Origin: Clostridiales bacterium
Lineage (GTDB): Bacteria; Bacillota; Clostridia; Christensenellales; Pumilibacteraceae
DNA: 57,449 nucleotides
Direction of reading: 5' to 3'
Assembly (NCBI GenBank): GCA_003533505.1
Contig: DQGD01000010.1
Coordinates: 34,358-91,806 of the forward strand
In this document: positions 17,401 to 25,202 of the stretch, one piece after another
Layout: the number at the start of each line of letters is the position of its first letter
How positions within the stretch are numbered: the first letter of the stretch is position 1
Program-made: the position numbers and the translations under genes
Notes under the pieces: model-generated
Database searches by the model: none
What the model was told of the DNA's origin: nothing
What the model saw: only the letters and a program-made list of their open reading frames with translations

Positions 17401-17429
17401 AGTATACCTAAGTTTTTCGACGATGTCAA
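17401..17429 (-). promoter_or_regulatory. Promoter of the symporter-hydrolase operon
   Basis: On the minus strand TTGACA (17424-17429) and TATACT (17401-17406) are 17 bases apart. Confidence 0.8.
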
Positions 17430-17471
17430 CAATTGAATACCGCGCTCGTCGGCTTTCGCGCCCGTTCGCCG

Positions 17472-18209
17472 TTAATTCGGGCTGCCCGTAAGCTCCGCGA
17501 CGGAAGAGGGGAGCGGTCGGTCGCTGATAATCGCCGTAAGCTCGTCTGCCGAGCAGAGCCGATGATAATACGTCTTGCCGATTTTCTCGTGGGCGCACAG
17601 CAGCACGCGCTTTTTCGCGCGCAACATCATCGCTCTCCTCACGACGTCCTCTTCGACGGAAATGTCCGTCGCTTCGCCCGTTTCCGTCAGCCCCCGGCAG
17701 GAAAAGAACGCGATGTCGGCGTTGTAACACGAGATAGTGTTCAGCGCGTCCTGCCCCGACAGCGTGCGCAGCGTGGGAATAAGGCTGCCGCCCGTGGAAA
17801 TCGCCGGCACGCCGAACCTGTCCAGCTCGACGAGCGCGCTCAGCCCGTTCGTGAGCACGCGCACGTTACGCTTCCCGGCTATGTACGGCACGAGCTTCAG
17901 CGACGAGGACGAACCGTCCAGCATAATCAGCGAATTGTCGGAAAGAAGCTTCGCCGCTTCCTCCGCCATGATTTCTTTTTCGCGCAGGTTTTCGTACTCG
18001 CGGAGCGCAAACGGGATTTTCGAGCCGGCAGAGTCCGCAGTGAACACCGCGCCGCCGTGAGTGCGCCTCAGATACCCTTGCCTTTCAAGCTCCGCGAGGC
18101 TGCGCCGCACCGACGGCTCGCTCGAATACAGCCTTACGGCAAGCTCCTTGACCGTCACCTTTTTTTCGGCAATCAGTATTTTCAGTATTTCCGTTTCGCG
18201 TTCGCGCAT
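17472..18209 (-). CDS. DeoR/GlpR family transcriptional regulator
   Basis: 245-residue sugar-phosphate-responsive repressor. The N-terminal winged helix (KVTVKELAVRLYSSEPSVRRSLAELE in parts: VTVKELAVRLYSSEPSVRR) is followed by RTHGGAVF, the DeoR-family signature, and a DeoRC domain with LDGSSSSLKL and TNGL phosphate-binding loops. The start at 18209 is preferred to the ATG at 18218 because GGAGG (18219-18223) touches the first ATG but lies 9 bases before the second. It is divergent from the GDPD-reductase-kinase operon and is the likely local regulator. The effector is probably a phosphorylated sugar or polyol. Confidence 0.88.
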   Translation of the reverse strand: MRERETEILKILIAEKKVTVKELAVRLYSSEPSVRRSLAELERQGYLRRTHGGAVFTADSAGSKIPFALREYENLREKEIMAEEAAKLLSDNSLIMLDGSSSSLKLVPYIAGKRNVRVLTNGLSALVELDRFGVPAISTGGSLIPTLRTLSGQDALNTISCYNADIAFFSCRGLTETGEATDISVEEDVVRRAMMLRAKKRVLLCAHEKIGKTYYHRLCSADELTAIISDRPLPSSVAELTGSPN

Positions 18210-18252
18210 GATTTTCATCCTCCGTTAGCCCGCGGCTTTTATCGTTATGACG

Positions 18253-18282
18253 ATTATACCGCGGCTTTGCCGCCGCCGTCAA
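18253..18282 (-). promoter_or_regulatory. Promoter of the DeoR gene
   Basis: On the minus strand TTGACG (18277-18282) and TATAAT (18253-18258), spacer 18. Confidence 0.7.
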
Positions 18283-18362
18283 TCGAATGTTGAGCGTTTG
18301 AGCGATTTTTGGCGGTAATTTTATCAATATTGTGAGCGTATGATTATTTTTAGCGGCGAATA

Positions 18363-18391
18363 TTGACTATTTTGCACGTTTGCGGTATTAT
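18363..18391 (+). promoter_or_regulatory. Promoter of the GDPD-reductase-PfkB operon
   Basis: TTGACT (18363-18368) and TATTAT (18386-18391), spacer 17, 56 bases before the ATG. The 80 bases between the two divergent promoters would hold any DeoR operator; no clear repeat was picked out. Confidence 0.75.
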
Positions 18392-18447
18392 AGTGCGGTA
18401 GTCGCGGAGATAATCCGCGTAAACGATAAAAAGCTGAGAGGCGACGA

Positions 18448-19200
18448 ATGACAGCAAAATTACAGGCGCACAGGGGAGTAAGCACGGACTATCCCGAGAA
18501 CACGCTCGCGGCGTTCAACGCGGCGGCAGACGAGGGCTACGCGATAGTGGAGTGCGACCCCAAGTACACGTCGGACGGCGTGATAGTAATGCACCACGAC
18601 CGCACGACCGGGCGCACGGGCAGAAACGCGGACGGAAGCGCCGCTCCCGACGTGCCCGTTTCCGATTTGACGTTCGACGAGCTCCGCAAGCTCGACTTCG
18701 GATTGTGGAAAGACGAGAGGTTTCGCGGCGAAAAAGCCCCCACTCTTTCAGAAACGCTGGAGTTTTCGACTGCTCGCCGCATGCCGATAAAGCTCGACAA
18801 CGTGTGGCAGGGCTTCCCAGAGAACATCAAGGAAAAGCTGTTTTCGGAGCTTCGCGCGAGCGGCGCGGATGTGGGAATAACCTGCAATACGCCCGAGCAC
18901 GTCCGTTACGCCGTAGAGCATACGACGCGTGGCGCCATCCACTACGACGGCGCGCTCGACGAGGCGTCGCTTGCGGCGGTCAGGGCTAGTGCCGGCAATC
19001 GCGAGCTTTACGTCTGGGTGTGCTACGACAATGAGCTCACGGGCTGGTTCAAGGGAGAAAAGGCTACGGCGGAGGTCTGCGCCGGGGCAAAACGCTATGG
19101 TAAGCTCGGCGTGTGGATTCTCTCGCGCGAGGACGAGCGCGAACGAGCGGAGGCGTTCGGCGCGGAAATAATCGAAACGACCGGCAGCCTTAAACCGTAA
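18448..19200 (+). CDS. Glycerophosphodiester phosphodiesterase
   Basis: 250-residue cytosolic GDPD enzyme that splits glycerophosphodiesters to glycerol-3-phosphate and an alcohol. The opening AHRGVSTDYPENTLAAF carries the catalytic His-Arg and the Glu-Asn metal site. VECDPKYTSDGVIVMHHDRT carries the second metal ligands and the general-acid His. There is no signal peptide, so the substrate is intracellular. First gene of a three-gene operon with a sorbose-1-phosphate reductase-like enzyme (41-base gap) and a PfkB kinase. That company is unusual and suggests a diester containing a hexitol or ketose. Confidence 0.9.
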   Translation: MTAKLQAHRGVSTDYPENTLAAFNAAADEGYAIVECDPKYTSDGVIVMHHDRTTGRTGRNADGSAAPDVPVSDLTFDELRKLDFGLWKDERFRGEKAPTLSETLEFSTARRMPIKLDNVWQGFPENIKEKLFSELRASGADVGITCNTPEHVRYAVEHTTRGAIHYDGALDEASLAAVRASAGNRELYVWVCYDNELTGWFKGEKATAEVCAGAKRYGKLGVWILSREDERERAEAFGAEIIETTGSLKP

Positions 19201-19241
19201 AAAGGCTGAAATCCAAGGAAATCGTAAAGGAGATTGAATAT

Positions 19242-20498
19242 ATGAAAACCACGGCAGTAAGACTGTACGGCGCGAACGATTTGAGAATAGAAACGTTCGA
19301 GCTTCCCGAAATAACCGACGACGAAATACTGATGCGAGTAGTCACGGATTCGCAGTGCGCTTCCACCTACAAGGCGGTCAAGCAGGGCACGGCGCACAAG
19401 CGCGTTCCCCCGGACATCGCCGAGCACCCCGTGATTATCGGTCACGAAATGTGCGGCGAAATCGTCAAAGTCGGCAAGAACGTGACGGGTTGGAAAGAGG
19501 GACAGCACGCGGTGATTCAGCCTGCGCTCAAGCTCGAGAGCGGCTACGACCCCGGCTATTCCTACCGCTATATCGGAGGCTGCTCGACCTATGTGGTCGT
19601 GCCCAAAATCGTGCTCGACCGCGGCTGCCTCGTCCACTACGAGGGCGACGGCTTTTTCGAGGGCTCGCTCGTCGAGTCGCTGGGCTGCGTGCTCCGCGGC
19701 TACAAGGGGCTTTACCATACCGACTACGAAACGTACACGCGCTATGACGGCGCGAAAAAAGGCGGCAAAATCGCGATTCTCGGCGGAGCCGGTCCGATGG
19801 GCATAGGCACTGCCGAGCTCGCCCCCGGATATGGCAACGCTTCGCTTGCCGTCGTCACCGACGTAAACGCGGAACGTCTTGCCTACGCCGCGAAAAAATG
19901 CTCGCCCGAAGCTGCGGCAAAACGCGGCACAAAGCTTGTGTACGTAAACACATCAGATATGTCCGACCCCGAAGCGGAGCTCATAAAGATGTCGGACGGC
20001 GGCTTCGACGACGTGTTCGTAATGGTGCCTATTCCAGCGCTGTTCACGATGGCGGAGCGCATTTGCCGCGAGGACGGCTGCATCAACTTCTTCGCAGGTC
20101 CTGCCGTGCATCACATCGACGGCGCGATTAACCTTTACAGAATACACTACGACGGAATCCACGTCGTGGGTACCGCCGGCAGTATTCCCGAGGACACCGT
20201 GGACACGATTAAGCTTCTGGAAAACAAGACGGTCAACGGCGGCGCGCTGGTGTCGCACATTCTGGGACTTAGGGCGGTACCCGAAACCATCTTTGCGATG
20301 GAACGTCCGTCGGGGCTCAAAAAGGTTTGCTACCCGTCGCTCGATTTGCCGCTCGTTGCGCTCGAGGACTTTGAAAAATTAGGCGAAACCGATCCAATGT
20401 ACGCCGAGCTTCACCGCCTCGTCCGAAAACACGACGGACTGTGGAACGCCGAAGCCGAGCGTTACCTTTTGGCTCACGCGCCCAAGCTCGAGAACTGA
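19242..20498 (+). CDS. L-sorbose-1-phosphate reductase-like zinc alcohol dehydrogenase
   Basis: 418-residue MDR-family enzyme. The N-terminus (KTTAVRLYGANDLRIE), SQCASTYKA, IIGHEMCGEIVKVG, PGYSYRYIGG, and the C-terminal NGLWN-type DGLWNAEAERYLL resemble L-sorbose-1-phosphate reductases (SorE type), as I recall them. Those enzymes reduce L-sorbose-1-phosphate to D-glucitol-6-phosphate. Candidate catalytic zinc ligands are the Cys in SQCAS and His-Glu in GHE; the four-Cys structural zinc lobe is absent. The dinucleotide loop is GGAGPMGIG. AAGGAG precedes the start. Coupling with GDPD and a sugar-phosphate kinase suggests a polyol or ketose phosphate pathway. The exact substrate is unproven. Confidence 0.8.
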   Translation: MKTTAVRLYGANDLRIETFELPEITDDEILMRVVTDSQCASTYKAVKQGTAHKRVPPDIAEHPVIIGHEMCGEIVKVGKNVTGWKEGQHAVIQPALKLESGYDPGYSYRYIGGCSTYVVVPKIVLDRGCLVHYEGDGFFEGSLVESLGCVLRGYKGLYHTDYETYTRYDGAKKGGKIAILGGAGPMGIGTAELAPGYGNASLAVVTDVNAERLAYAAKKCSPEAAAKRGTKLVYVNTSDMSDPEAELIKMSDGGFDDVFVMVPIPALFTMAERICREDGCINFFAGPAVHHIDGAINLYRIHYDGIHVVGTAGSIPEDTVDTIKLLENKTVNGGALVSHILGLRAVPETIFAMERPSGLKKVCYPSLDLPLVALEDFEKLGETDPMYAELHRLVRKHDGLWNAEAERYLLAHAPKLEN

Positions 20499-20519
20499 CT
20501 GCGGGCGAGAGAGGACGGT

Positions 20520-21452
20520 ATGAAAATAATCACATTGACGTTGTGCCCGGCGTTCGACCTGCATTGCTTTACGCGCGGTTTCAAGCCGTTTCACGAAAAT
20601 TCCGCCGATATAACCGCGTTCGACGCAGGCGGCAAGGGCGTAAACATTTCCCGTGCGCTCAACGCAGGCGGCACGGACAATCTGGCGATAGTGGCGGTGG
20701 GAGCGGACAACGGCGCGGAGTTTCTGAAAAGGCTGGACGTGGACGGCGTGAAGTACGAAAAAATCGAAGTGCCCGGCAGAATCCGCGAGAATATAACCGT
20801 GCACACTGACGACGCGCCCGAAACGCGAATAAGCTTCAAGGGCTTTTCGGTGGACGGCGGCTTTACGAAAAAAGTGCGCGAAGTCGTGCTTGAAAACGCC
20901 GAGCAGGGAGCGGTCGTCACGTTTACCGGGCGGCTTCCGGACGGCGCGGACAAAAAAGAAATAATCGCGCTTATACGCGAGCTGAAAGACAAGGGAATAA
21001 AGAGCGTTATCGACTCCAAGTCGTTTACGCTTGCCGACCTCATCGAAGCCGAGCCGTGGCTGATAAAGCCCAACGAGGAGGAAATCGCGGACTACGCTCG
21101 CGTCGAAGTCGGCGGCGCGGAGAGCGCGGCGAAAATCGCGACGGAGCTATACGAAAAAGGCATCGAAAACGTGATGATAAGCCTGGGCGGCAAGGGCGCG
21201 GTGCTCGCCTGCCGCGACGGAACGTTCGCAGCCAATGCGCCCGAGGTCAAAGTTGCGTCGACGATAGGCGCCGGCGACAGCTCGATTGCAGGCTTTATCG
21301 CGGCTTTCGCGAGGGGAGAAAGCCCCTCCGAATCGCTGCGCAACGCCATGGTTTACGGCACTGCCGCATGTATGCGCGAGGGCACGCTTCCGCCCGAAAA
21401 ATCCGACCTTGCCGAAATCGCGAAACGCGCCGCGGTGCGCAGAGTGGAGTAG
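20520..21452 (+). CDS. PfkB family 1-phosphofructokinase/tagatose-6-phosphate kinase-like
   Basis: 310-residue ribokinase-fold kinase. The N-terminal TLCPAFDLHCF and DAGGKGVNISRAL are the LacC/FruK-type phosphosugar signature, and the C-terminal GAGDSSIAGFIAAF contains the catalytic Asp and anion hole (usually GAGDS). It phosphorylates a hexose phosphate, most often fructose-1-phosphate or tagatose-6-phosphate. It begins 21 bases after the reductase gene and ends the operon; a terminator follows at 21527. It lacks features of 2-keto-3-deoxygluconate kinases, so it is not an obvious substitute for the missing KdgK. Confidence 0.87.
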   Translation: MKIITLTLCPAFDLHCFTRGFKPFHENSADITAFDAGGKGVNISRALNAGGTDNLAIVAVGADNGAEFLKRLDVDGVKYEKIEVPGRIRENITVHTDDAPETRISFKGFSVDGGFTKKVREVVLENAEQGAVVTFTGRLPDGADKKEIIALIRELKDKGIKSVIDSKSFTLADLIEAEPWLIKPNEEEIADYARVEVGGAESAAKIATELYEKGIENVMISLGGKGAVLACRDGTFAANAPEVKVASTIGAGDSSIAGFIAAFARGESPSESLRNAMVYGTAACMREGTLPPEKSDLAEIAKRAAVRRVE

Positions 21453-21526
21453 CATGCCGTATGCAAGCCGCGACTTTACACACGATAATAGAAAGATTAA
21501 AGGGTATTTAAGCCGTATGAAGAAGA

Positions 21527-21560
21527 AAAACGCCCTCCGCTTAGGAGAGTGTTTTTTCTT
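21527..21560. terminator. Bidirectional terminator between converging operons
   Basis: ACGCCCTCC pairs with GGAGAGTGT (one mismatch, one G-T) around GCTTA. It has Ts after it on the plus strand and AAAAA before it, giving Ts on the minus strand. Confidence 0.75.
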
Positions 21561-21575
21561 TGCGGAAAGCCGCGG

Positions 21576-22367
21576 TTACATTTTTGAAATTTTTTCTATG
21601 CGCGAGTACGCGTCGGCAACGAACGCGTCGGGCTCGACTCCCGGGTACGGGTGGGAGGAAACCTCCAGCATCAGCGAGCCGCGATAATCGTATTCGTCAA
21701 GCTTGCGCATCATGCGCGCGTAGTCGATATTGCCGTCGAAGGGCAGAACGTGCATGTCGGGGTCGCCCATCGGGTTGTTCTTGTCCCTGCCGAGGTTGTC
21801 GTGAATGTGAGTGAACGCCATGCGCGAGCGGAAAATATCGGGGAAGCACACCGTTTCGGTATAGCAGTGCTCGTGACCGCAGTCGTAGCAGAACTTCACG
21901 TTGTCCGCGTCCTCGTACCTGTCGACGAAGTAGGCGACGTTGCCCACCTTTCTCAGGTTTTCAAACGCGACGACGACGTTCTTTTTCGCGGCGTATTCGA
22001 CCAGCGCGTCGTAGCGTTTTAAGCCCTCGTCGCAAATCTCGGGAGCCTTCCAACCGCTGCTTATATGCGCGACGATAGCGCCGATGCCCGTCGCCGCCGC
22101 GCTGTCTATCGACTCGCACATACCGCCATAAATCGCCTCGTACCCGTTGCCGGGCAGCCACATATTATTGATGCCGCCGAAAGGCGCGTGTATAAACTCC
22201 ATATTCAGCCCCAGCCGCTCGCATTTAGCGACCAGTTTTTCCACCGACGGCAGATCATACCGCCCGGTAAAGGTGCTCTCGAATCCGCAAGCCGCAATGC
22301 GGTCAAGCGAAACGAGGCTGTCCTCGCCGTCGATACACTCCGCGATGATACCCTTTTTTCTCTTCAT
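21576..22367 (-). CDS. Sugar phosphate isomerase/epimerase (xylose isomerase-like TIM barrel)
   Basis: 263-residue TIM barrel of the AP-endonuclease-2/xylose-isomerase superfamily. Likely metal ligands are Glu in VAFENLRK, Asp-x-Gly-His in YDCGHEH, His in FTHIHDN and Glu near the C-terminus in MLEVSSH. Members isomerise or epimerise sugars, inositols or keto-sugars; specificity cannot be assigned. GGAG lies 10 bases before the ATG. The only upstream element on the same strand is tRNA-Arg, 34 bases away, with no separate promoter seen, so readthrough from the tRNA promoter may drive it. Confidence 0.85.
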   Translation of the reverse strand: MKRKKGIIAECIDGEDSLVSLDRIAACGFESTFTGRYDLPSVEKLVAKCERLGLNMEFIHAPFGGINNMWLPGNGYEAIYGGMCESIDSAAATGIGAIVAHISSGWKAPEICDEGLKRYDALVEYAAKKNVVVAFENLRKVGNVAYFVDRYEDADNVKFCYDCGHEHCYTETVCFPDIFRSRMAFTHIHDNLGRDKNNPMGDPDMHVLPFDGNIDYARMMRKLDEYDYRGSLMLEVSSHPYPGVEPDAFVADAYSRIEKISKM

Positions 22368-22401
22368 AATTATTAAGCTCCGTGTGCGGCGTTTTAAGTA
22401 A

Positions 22402-22476
22402 TGGTACTCCCGAGCAGAATCGAACTGCTAACTGCCCCTTAGGAGGGGGCTGTTATATCCGTTTAACTACGGAAGC
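22402..22476 (-). tRNA. trnR-CCT: tRNA-Arg(CCT)
   Basis: Read on the minus strand, GCTTCCG (5' acceptor) pairs with CGGGAGT, then discriminator A and an encoded CCA. The anticodon arm is GCCCC-CTCCTAA-GGGGC, with anticodon CCT at 22443-22441 reading AGG. The T arm is AGCAG-TTCGATT-CTGCT. The D arm GTTAAACGGATATAAC closely resembles bacterial tRNA-Arg(CCT). Length is 75 nt. Confidence 0.95.
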
Positions 22477-22523
22477 ACGGACATGCGAGAGGAGAAGTGT
22501 CGCGCTTGCCCTCACGCACAAGT

Positions 22524-22552
22524 AGATTAACACAATCGGAATAAAAAGTCAA
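22524..22552 (-). promoter_or_regulatory. Promoter of tRNA-Arg
   Basis: On the minus strand TTGACT (22547-22552) and TAATCT (22524-22529), spacer 17, about 47 bases before the mature tRNA 5' end. Confidence 0.65.
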
Positions 22553-22591
22553 GCGACGGCGAGAGATTTTAGCATATCCGCGCGGAATTAT

Positions 22592-22624
22592 AAAAAGCGA
22601 CGGCGAAAAAACTCGCAGCCGCTT
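22592..22624 (-). terminator. Terminator of the PAP2-like gene
   Basis: On the minus strand AAGCGGCTGCG pairs with CGCCGTCGCTT across a T-rich loop, with one mismatch and one G-T, and a TTTTTAT run follows. Confidence 0.6.
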
Positions 22625-22649
22625 GTAGTTATATACGCTTGAGCTTTTA

Positions 22650-23309
22650 CTAAATCGAAATCAACGCTAACGCCATCAGAAAGGCGAGCACGGCGCACAC
22701 CGTTCCGAAAAAGAACTCTTTCGGAGTGTGCCGCGACAGCTTAACCGAAGCCCACGCCGACAAGCCGAACAGCGCGGCGCAGGGAATAATGCACCAAAGC
22801 CCCACGACGTAGCACAGGAACACAAGCGGTCCAGCGGTGCCGCACGCGTGACCGCTGGCTCTCACTCCGAACAGATTGAACATGATGAGCAGCGACACGG
22901 AGAAGAAGTAGGTCGCGCACATCAGAGTCACCTCGTCGCCGAGATTCCACAGCGCCGCGAGAACGAACGCAACGGTGTAGCCCACCGCGCTGAACGCAAA
23001 CGCCATAACGCGCTGAGCGTTCCGTCCGCGGATTTTACGCGGCAGCAACATCGACAGCGGATAGGACAGAAGCGGAAACACCCCGATTCCGAGAACGGGC
23101 ACCGCCACGCTGCCAGCGGCGGAAAATGCCTCGCGCCGAGCGAAATACAACGTCGCTATCAGCGCGAAAAACAACAGCGTCGGTAGCGTCAGCACGCGCA
23201 CTATCCGAGCAAAAACCATCGCCGCGCCCTTGGACTTTTGCGGCTTTATTTCTTCCGCGCCGTCCGTTTTCGCAATCGCCACGTGGTTTTTTATAAATTC
23301 GTTATCCAT
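22650..23309 (-). CDS. PAP2-like membrane phosphatase family protein
   Basis: 219-residue membrane protein with about six hydrophobic helices after a 25-residue cytosolic Lys-rich head. RASGHACG and, about 45 residues later, VKLSRHTPKEFFFGT fit the SGH and SRxxxxxH-like motifs of PAP2 acid phosphatases, which remove phosphate from lipid phosphates such as undecaprenyl pyrophosphate or phosphatidate. The first motif (KxxxxxxRP) is not clear, so activity is uncertain. GAGGAGG precedes the ATG. It is a single gene with its own promoter and terminator. Confidence 0.65.
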   Translation of the reverse strand: MDNEFIKNHVAIAKTDGAEEIKPQKSKGAAMVFARIVRVLTLPTLLFFALIATLYFARREAFSAAGSVAVPVLGIGVFPLLSYPLSMLLPRKIRGRNAQRVMAFAFSAVGYTVAFVLAALWNLGDEVTLMCATYFFSVSLLIMFNLFGVRASGHACGTAGPLVFLCYVVGLWCIIPCAALFGLSAWASVKLSRHTPKEFFFGTVCAVLAFLMALALISI

Positions 23310-23342
23310 ACTTGACCTCCTCGTTATCTAGTTTTCAATACT

Positions 23343-23371
23343 AGTATATGTATTTCGCTCAAATATGTCAA
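23343..23371 (-). promoter_or_regulatory. Promoter of the PAP2-like gene
   Basis: On the minus strand TTGACA (23366-23371) and TATACT (23343-23348), spacer 17. A perfect 10-bp palindrome ATACTAGTAT (23338-23347) overlaps the -10 box and could be an operator. Confidence 0.75.
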
Positions 23372-23452
23372 CCGTTTTTACCTGACTTCTCGTAATATTT
23401 AAAATTATTTAGAAAAGCCGAGGCGGAAAAAGCGGCAGATGCTCGCAAGCGG

Positions 23453-23481
23453 TTGCAAAAAACCGTCGCGCGTGCTATAAT
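23453..23481 (+). promoter_or_regulatory. Promoter of darA
   Basis: TTGCAA (23453-23458) and TATAAT (23476-23481), spacer 17, 39 bases before the ATG at 23521. Confidence 0.75.
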
Positions 23482-23520
23482 ATGGTAAAATTTAAATATG
23501 GAGGCAAATCGGAGGAAAAG

Positions 23521-23865
23521 ATGAGGCTACTGATGGCGATAATATCGAAGGACGACAAATCCGAAGCGGAGCGCGCGTTGACGAAAGAGGGGTACATGCT
23601 GACGGAGATGGGCTCGACGGGCGGCTTTTTGAGAAAGAAGAGCGTCACGCTGCTTATCGGCACGACCGAGGACAAGGTGAAGCGCGCCAAGGAAATACTG
23701 AAAAAGACCGCCGGCAGGCGAGTAATCGGCATCGGCAATTCTACGGCTAACATAAGCAGCGGTTTGGCGCACAACGCCGAAACGGTGGGCGGAGTGCCGG
23801 TCGAATCGGAAATCGGCGGCTGTACGATTTTCGAGCTGAACGCCGACAAGATGACAAAGTACTGA
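23521..23865 (+). CDS. darA: Cyclic-di-AMP receptor, PII-like (DarA/PstA)
   Basis: 114-residue PII-like trimeric signalling protein (DUF970). The start MRLLMAIISKDDKSEAERAL, the GSTGGFLRKKSVTLLIG segment and the Gly-rich loop match the c-di-AMP-binding family found in Firmicutes. The start at 23521 has CGGAGG upstream; the in-frame ATG at 23482 abuts the -10 box and is rejected. The downstream effector of DarA is unknown in any species. The gene is monocistronic here. Confidence 0.92.
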   Translation: MRLLMAIISKDDKSEAERALTKEGYMLTEMGSTGGFLRKKSVTLLIGTTEDKVKRAKEILKKTAGRRVIGIGNSTANISSGLAHNAETVGGVPVESEIGGCTIFELNADKMTKY

Positions 23866-23933
23866 AAAACGCGCCGATAAGGTGCTATTATTGCAAGGTA
23901 TATTGCAAAACGTACTTTATGTTTGTAAAAATG

Positions 23934-23962
23934 TTGCAAAATGCGATTAAAAGCGGTATTAT
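23934..23962 (+). promoter_or_regulatory. Promoter of the uxuB-eda operon
   Basis: TTGCAA (23934-23939) and TATTAT (23957-23962), spacer 17. Two more TTGCAA words lie at about 23891 and 23903 upstream, possibly an activator site. Confidence 0.65.
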
Positions 23963-23990
23963 TAAAGAAAAAGACTAGCGGAGGCAAACA

Positions 23991-24821
23991 ATGAAATTAC
24001 CGTTCAAAGTAGATTTAAGCGATAAGGTGGCGGTTGTGACGGGCGGCGGCGGAGTGCTGATGTCGGCGTTCGGCGAAGCGCTGGTAAAGTCGGGCGCAAA
24101 GGTAGCGTTCCTCGACATCAACGAGGAAGCGGTCAAAAAGGTAGTCGAGGGCTTGGGCGACAACGCCATGGCGGTCAAGTGCAACTGCCTGGATAAGGCG
24201 GACATCGCGCGCGCGAAAGCGGAAGTCAACGCGCGTTTCGGAAAGGTTAATTTCCTTATAAACGGCGCCGGCGGCAACAATCCGAAAGCTACTTGCGACA
24301 ACGAAACGATGACTCCCGACCTTACAGGAGTAAAAGACTTCTTTGCTTTGGACGAGAGCGGTCTTAAATTCGTGTTCGACCTTAACATAACCTCGGCGTT
24401 TCTGGTCACGCAGGTTTTTGCCGAGGACATGGTAAAGACGGGCGGCAACATCATCAACATCTCGTCGATGAACGCGTTCCGTCCGCTCACCAAGATTCCG
24501 GCTTACAGCGCGGCAAAAGCAGGCGTCAGCAACTTCACGCAGTGGCTCGCGGTGCACTTCGCGCCCTGCAAGATTCGCTGCAACGCGATTGCTCCCGGCT
24601 TCTTCGTGACCAATCAGAACCGCGCGTTGCTGTTTAACGGCGACGGCACGCCCACCGCGCGCACGGGCAAAATCCTGAACGCGACCCCTATGAAGAAATT
24701 CGGCGAAGTCGACGACCTTATCGGCACGCTTTTGTGGCTTTCGAGCGACGAAGCTTCGGGCTTTGTTACCGGCAGCGTGATCGCCGTCGACGGCGGTTTC
24801 GCGGCATACAGCGGCGTGTAA
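23991..24821 (+). CDS. uxuB: SDR family D-mannonate oxidoreductase (UxuB/YjmF type)
   Basis: 276-residue short-chain dehydrogenase interconverting D-fructuronate and D-mannonate with NAD(H). The cofactor loop is VVTGGGGVLM; the NAG motif appears as NGAGG; catalytic Ser is in NISSMNAF and Tyr-Lys in YSAAKAG. The substrate-loop block FFVTNQNRALLF, DGTPTARTGKI and the ending DGGFAAYSGV are characteristic of the Bacillus YjmF-type mannonate oxidoreductase, as I recall. CGGAGG precedes the ATG. Its operon holds KDPG aldolase, and mannonate dehydratase lies at 41447, which supports the assignment. Confidence 0.85.
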   Translation: MKLPFKVDLSDKVAVVTGGGGVLMSAFGEALVKSGAKVAFLDINEEAVKKVVEGLGDNAMAVKCNCLDKADIARAKAEVNARFGKVNFLINGAGGNNPKATCDNETMTPDLTGVKDFFALDESGLKFVFDLNITSAFLVTQVFAEDMVKTGGNIINISSMNAFRPLTKIPAYSAAKAGVSNFTQWLAVHFAPCKIRCNAIAPGFFVTNQNRALLFNGDGTPTARTGKILNATPMKKFGEVDDLIGTLLWLSSDEASGFVTGSVIAVDGGFAAYSGV

Positions 24822-24824
24822 TAA

Positions 24825-25202
24825 ATAAAGTCCCACGCGATTACCGCAGAAAATTTTACGGGCGAAAAGGGGCGCGGCGGCATGGCGACCGAGGGAACCG
24901 GTAAAGCGGTTTCCGCGGATTTAGGTCAGACGTTCAAGATTTCCCCCCCCAGCGCTATTATTGCGAAAAAGTCTACGTTTGCCGTTTGCGACATAAATGG
25001 TAGCGGCGAGGTGCGACACGTTTGGGTGACTTGCGCGCCGGTCGGGTTTCAAGGCATCGTCGCAGAGTTTTTTTACGACGGCGCGGATTTTCCGTCCGTC
25101 AGTATGCCGCTCGGTAAATTGTTCGCGATCGGCGGCGTTCGTATACTTAAAGAAAATAACCGACGTAAAAAATTACTACAAACAAGGAGAATAAAATCAT
25201 GA
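24825..25202 (+). pseudogene. Truncated GH172 (DUF2961) glycoside hydrolase relic
   Basis: Beginning 3 bases after the uxuB stop, an open frame with no start codon reads SHAITAENFTGEKGRGGMAT, then GSGEVRHVWVTC, then EFFYDGADFPSVSMPLGKLF. These are the conserved N-terminal blocks of GH172/DUF2961 enzymes. It then degenerates and stops at 25202, overlapping the eda ATG. About 120 of the usual 360-400 residues remain. The internal ATG at 24882 has no good ribosome binding site. GH172 members act on fructans and arabinans. A run of eight Cs (24943-24950) lies in the frame but both sides still match the family, so truncation rather than frameshift is the cause. Confidence 0.75.

Noticed and set aside
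20520..21452. KDG kinase filling the uronate pathway gap
   Set aside because: The PfkB protein has the phosphosugar-kinase N-terminal signature of the LacC/FruK group and sits in a different operon with a sorbose-1-phosphate reductase-like enzyme.
23482..23520. Longer DarA start at 23482
   Set aside because: That ATG abuts the TATAAT box and has no ribosome site. The ATG at 23521 follows CGGAGG and fits the family N-terminus.
24943..24950. Frameshift at the run of eight Cs
   Set aside because: The same frame matches GH172 blocks before and after the run, so no shift is needed.
24882..25202. A genuine 106-residue gene starting at the internal ATG
   Set aside because: Family similarity begins upstream of this ATG, directly after the uxuB stop, and no good ribosome site precedes it. 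A truncated GH172 relic explains it better.
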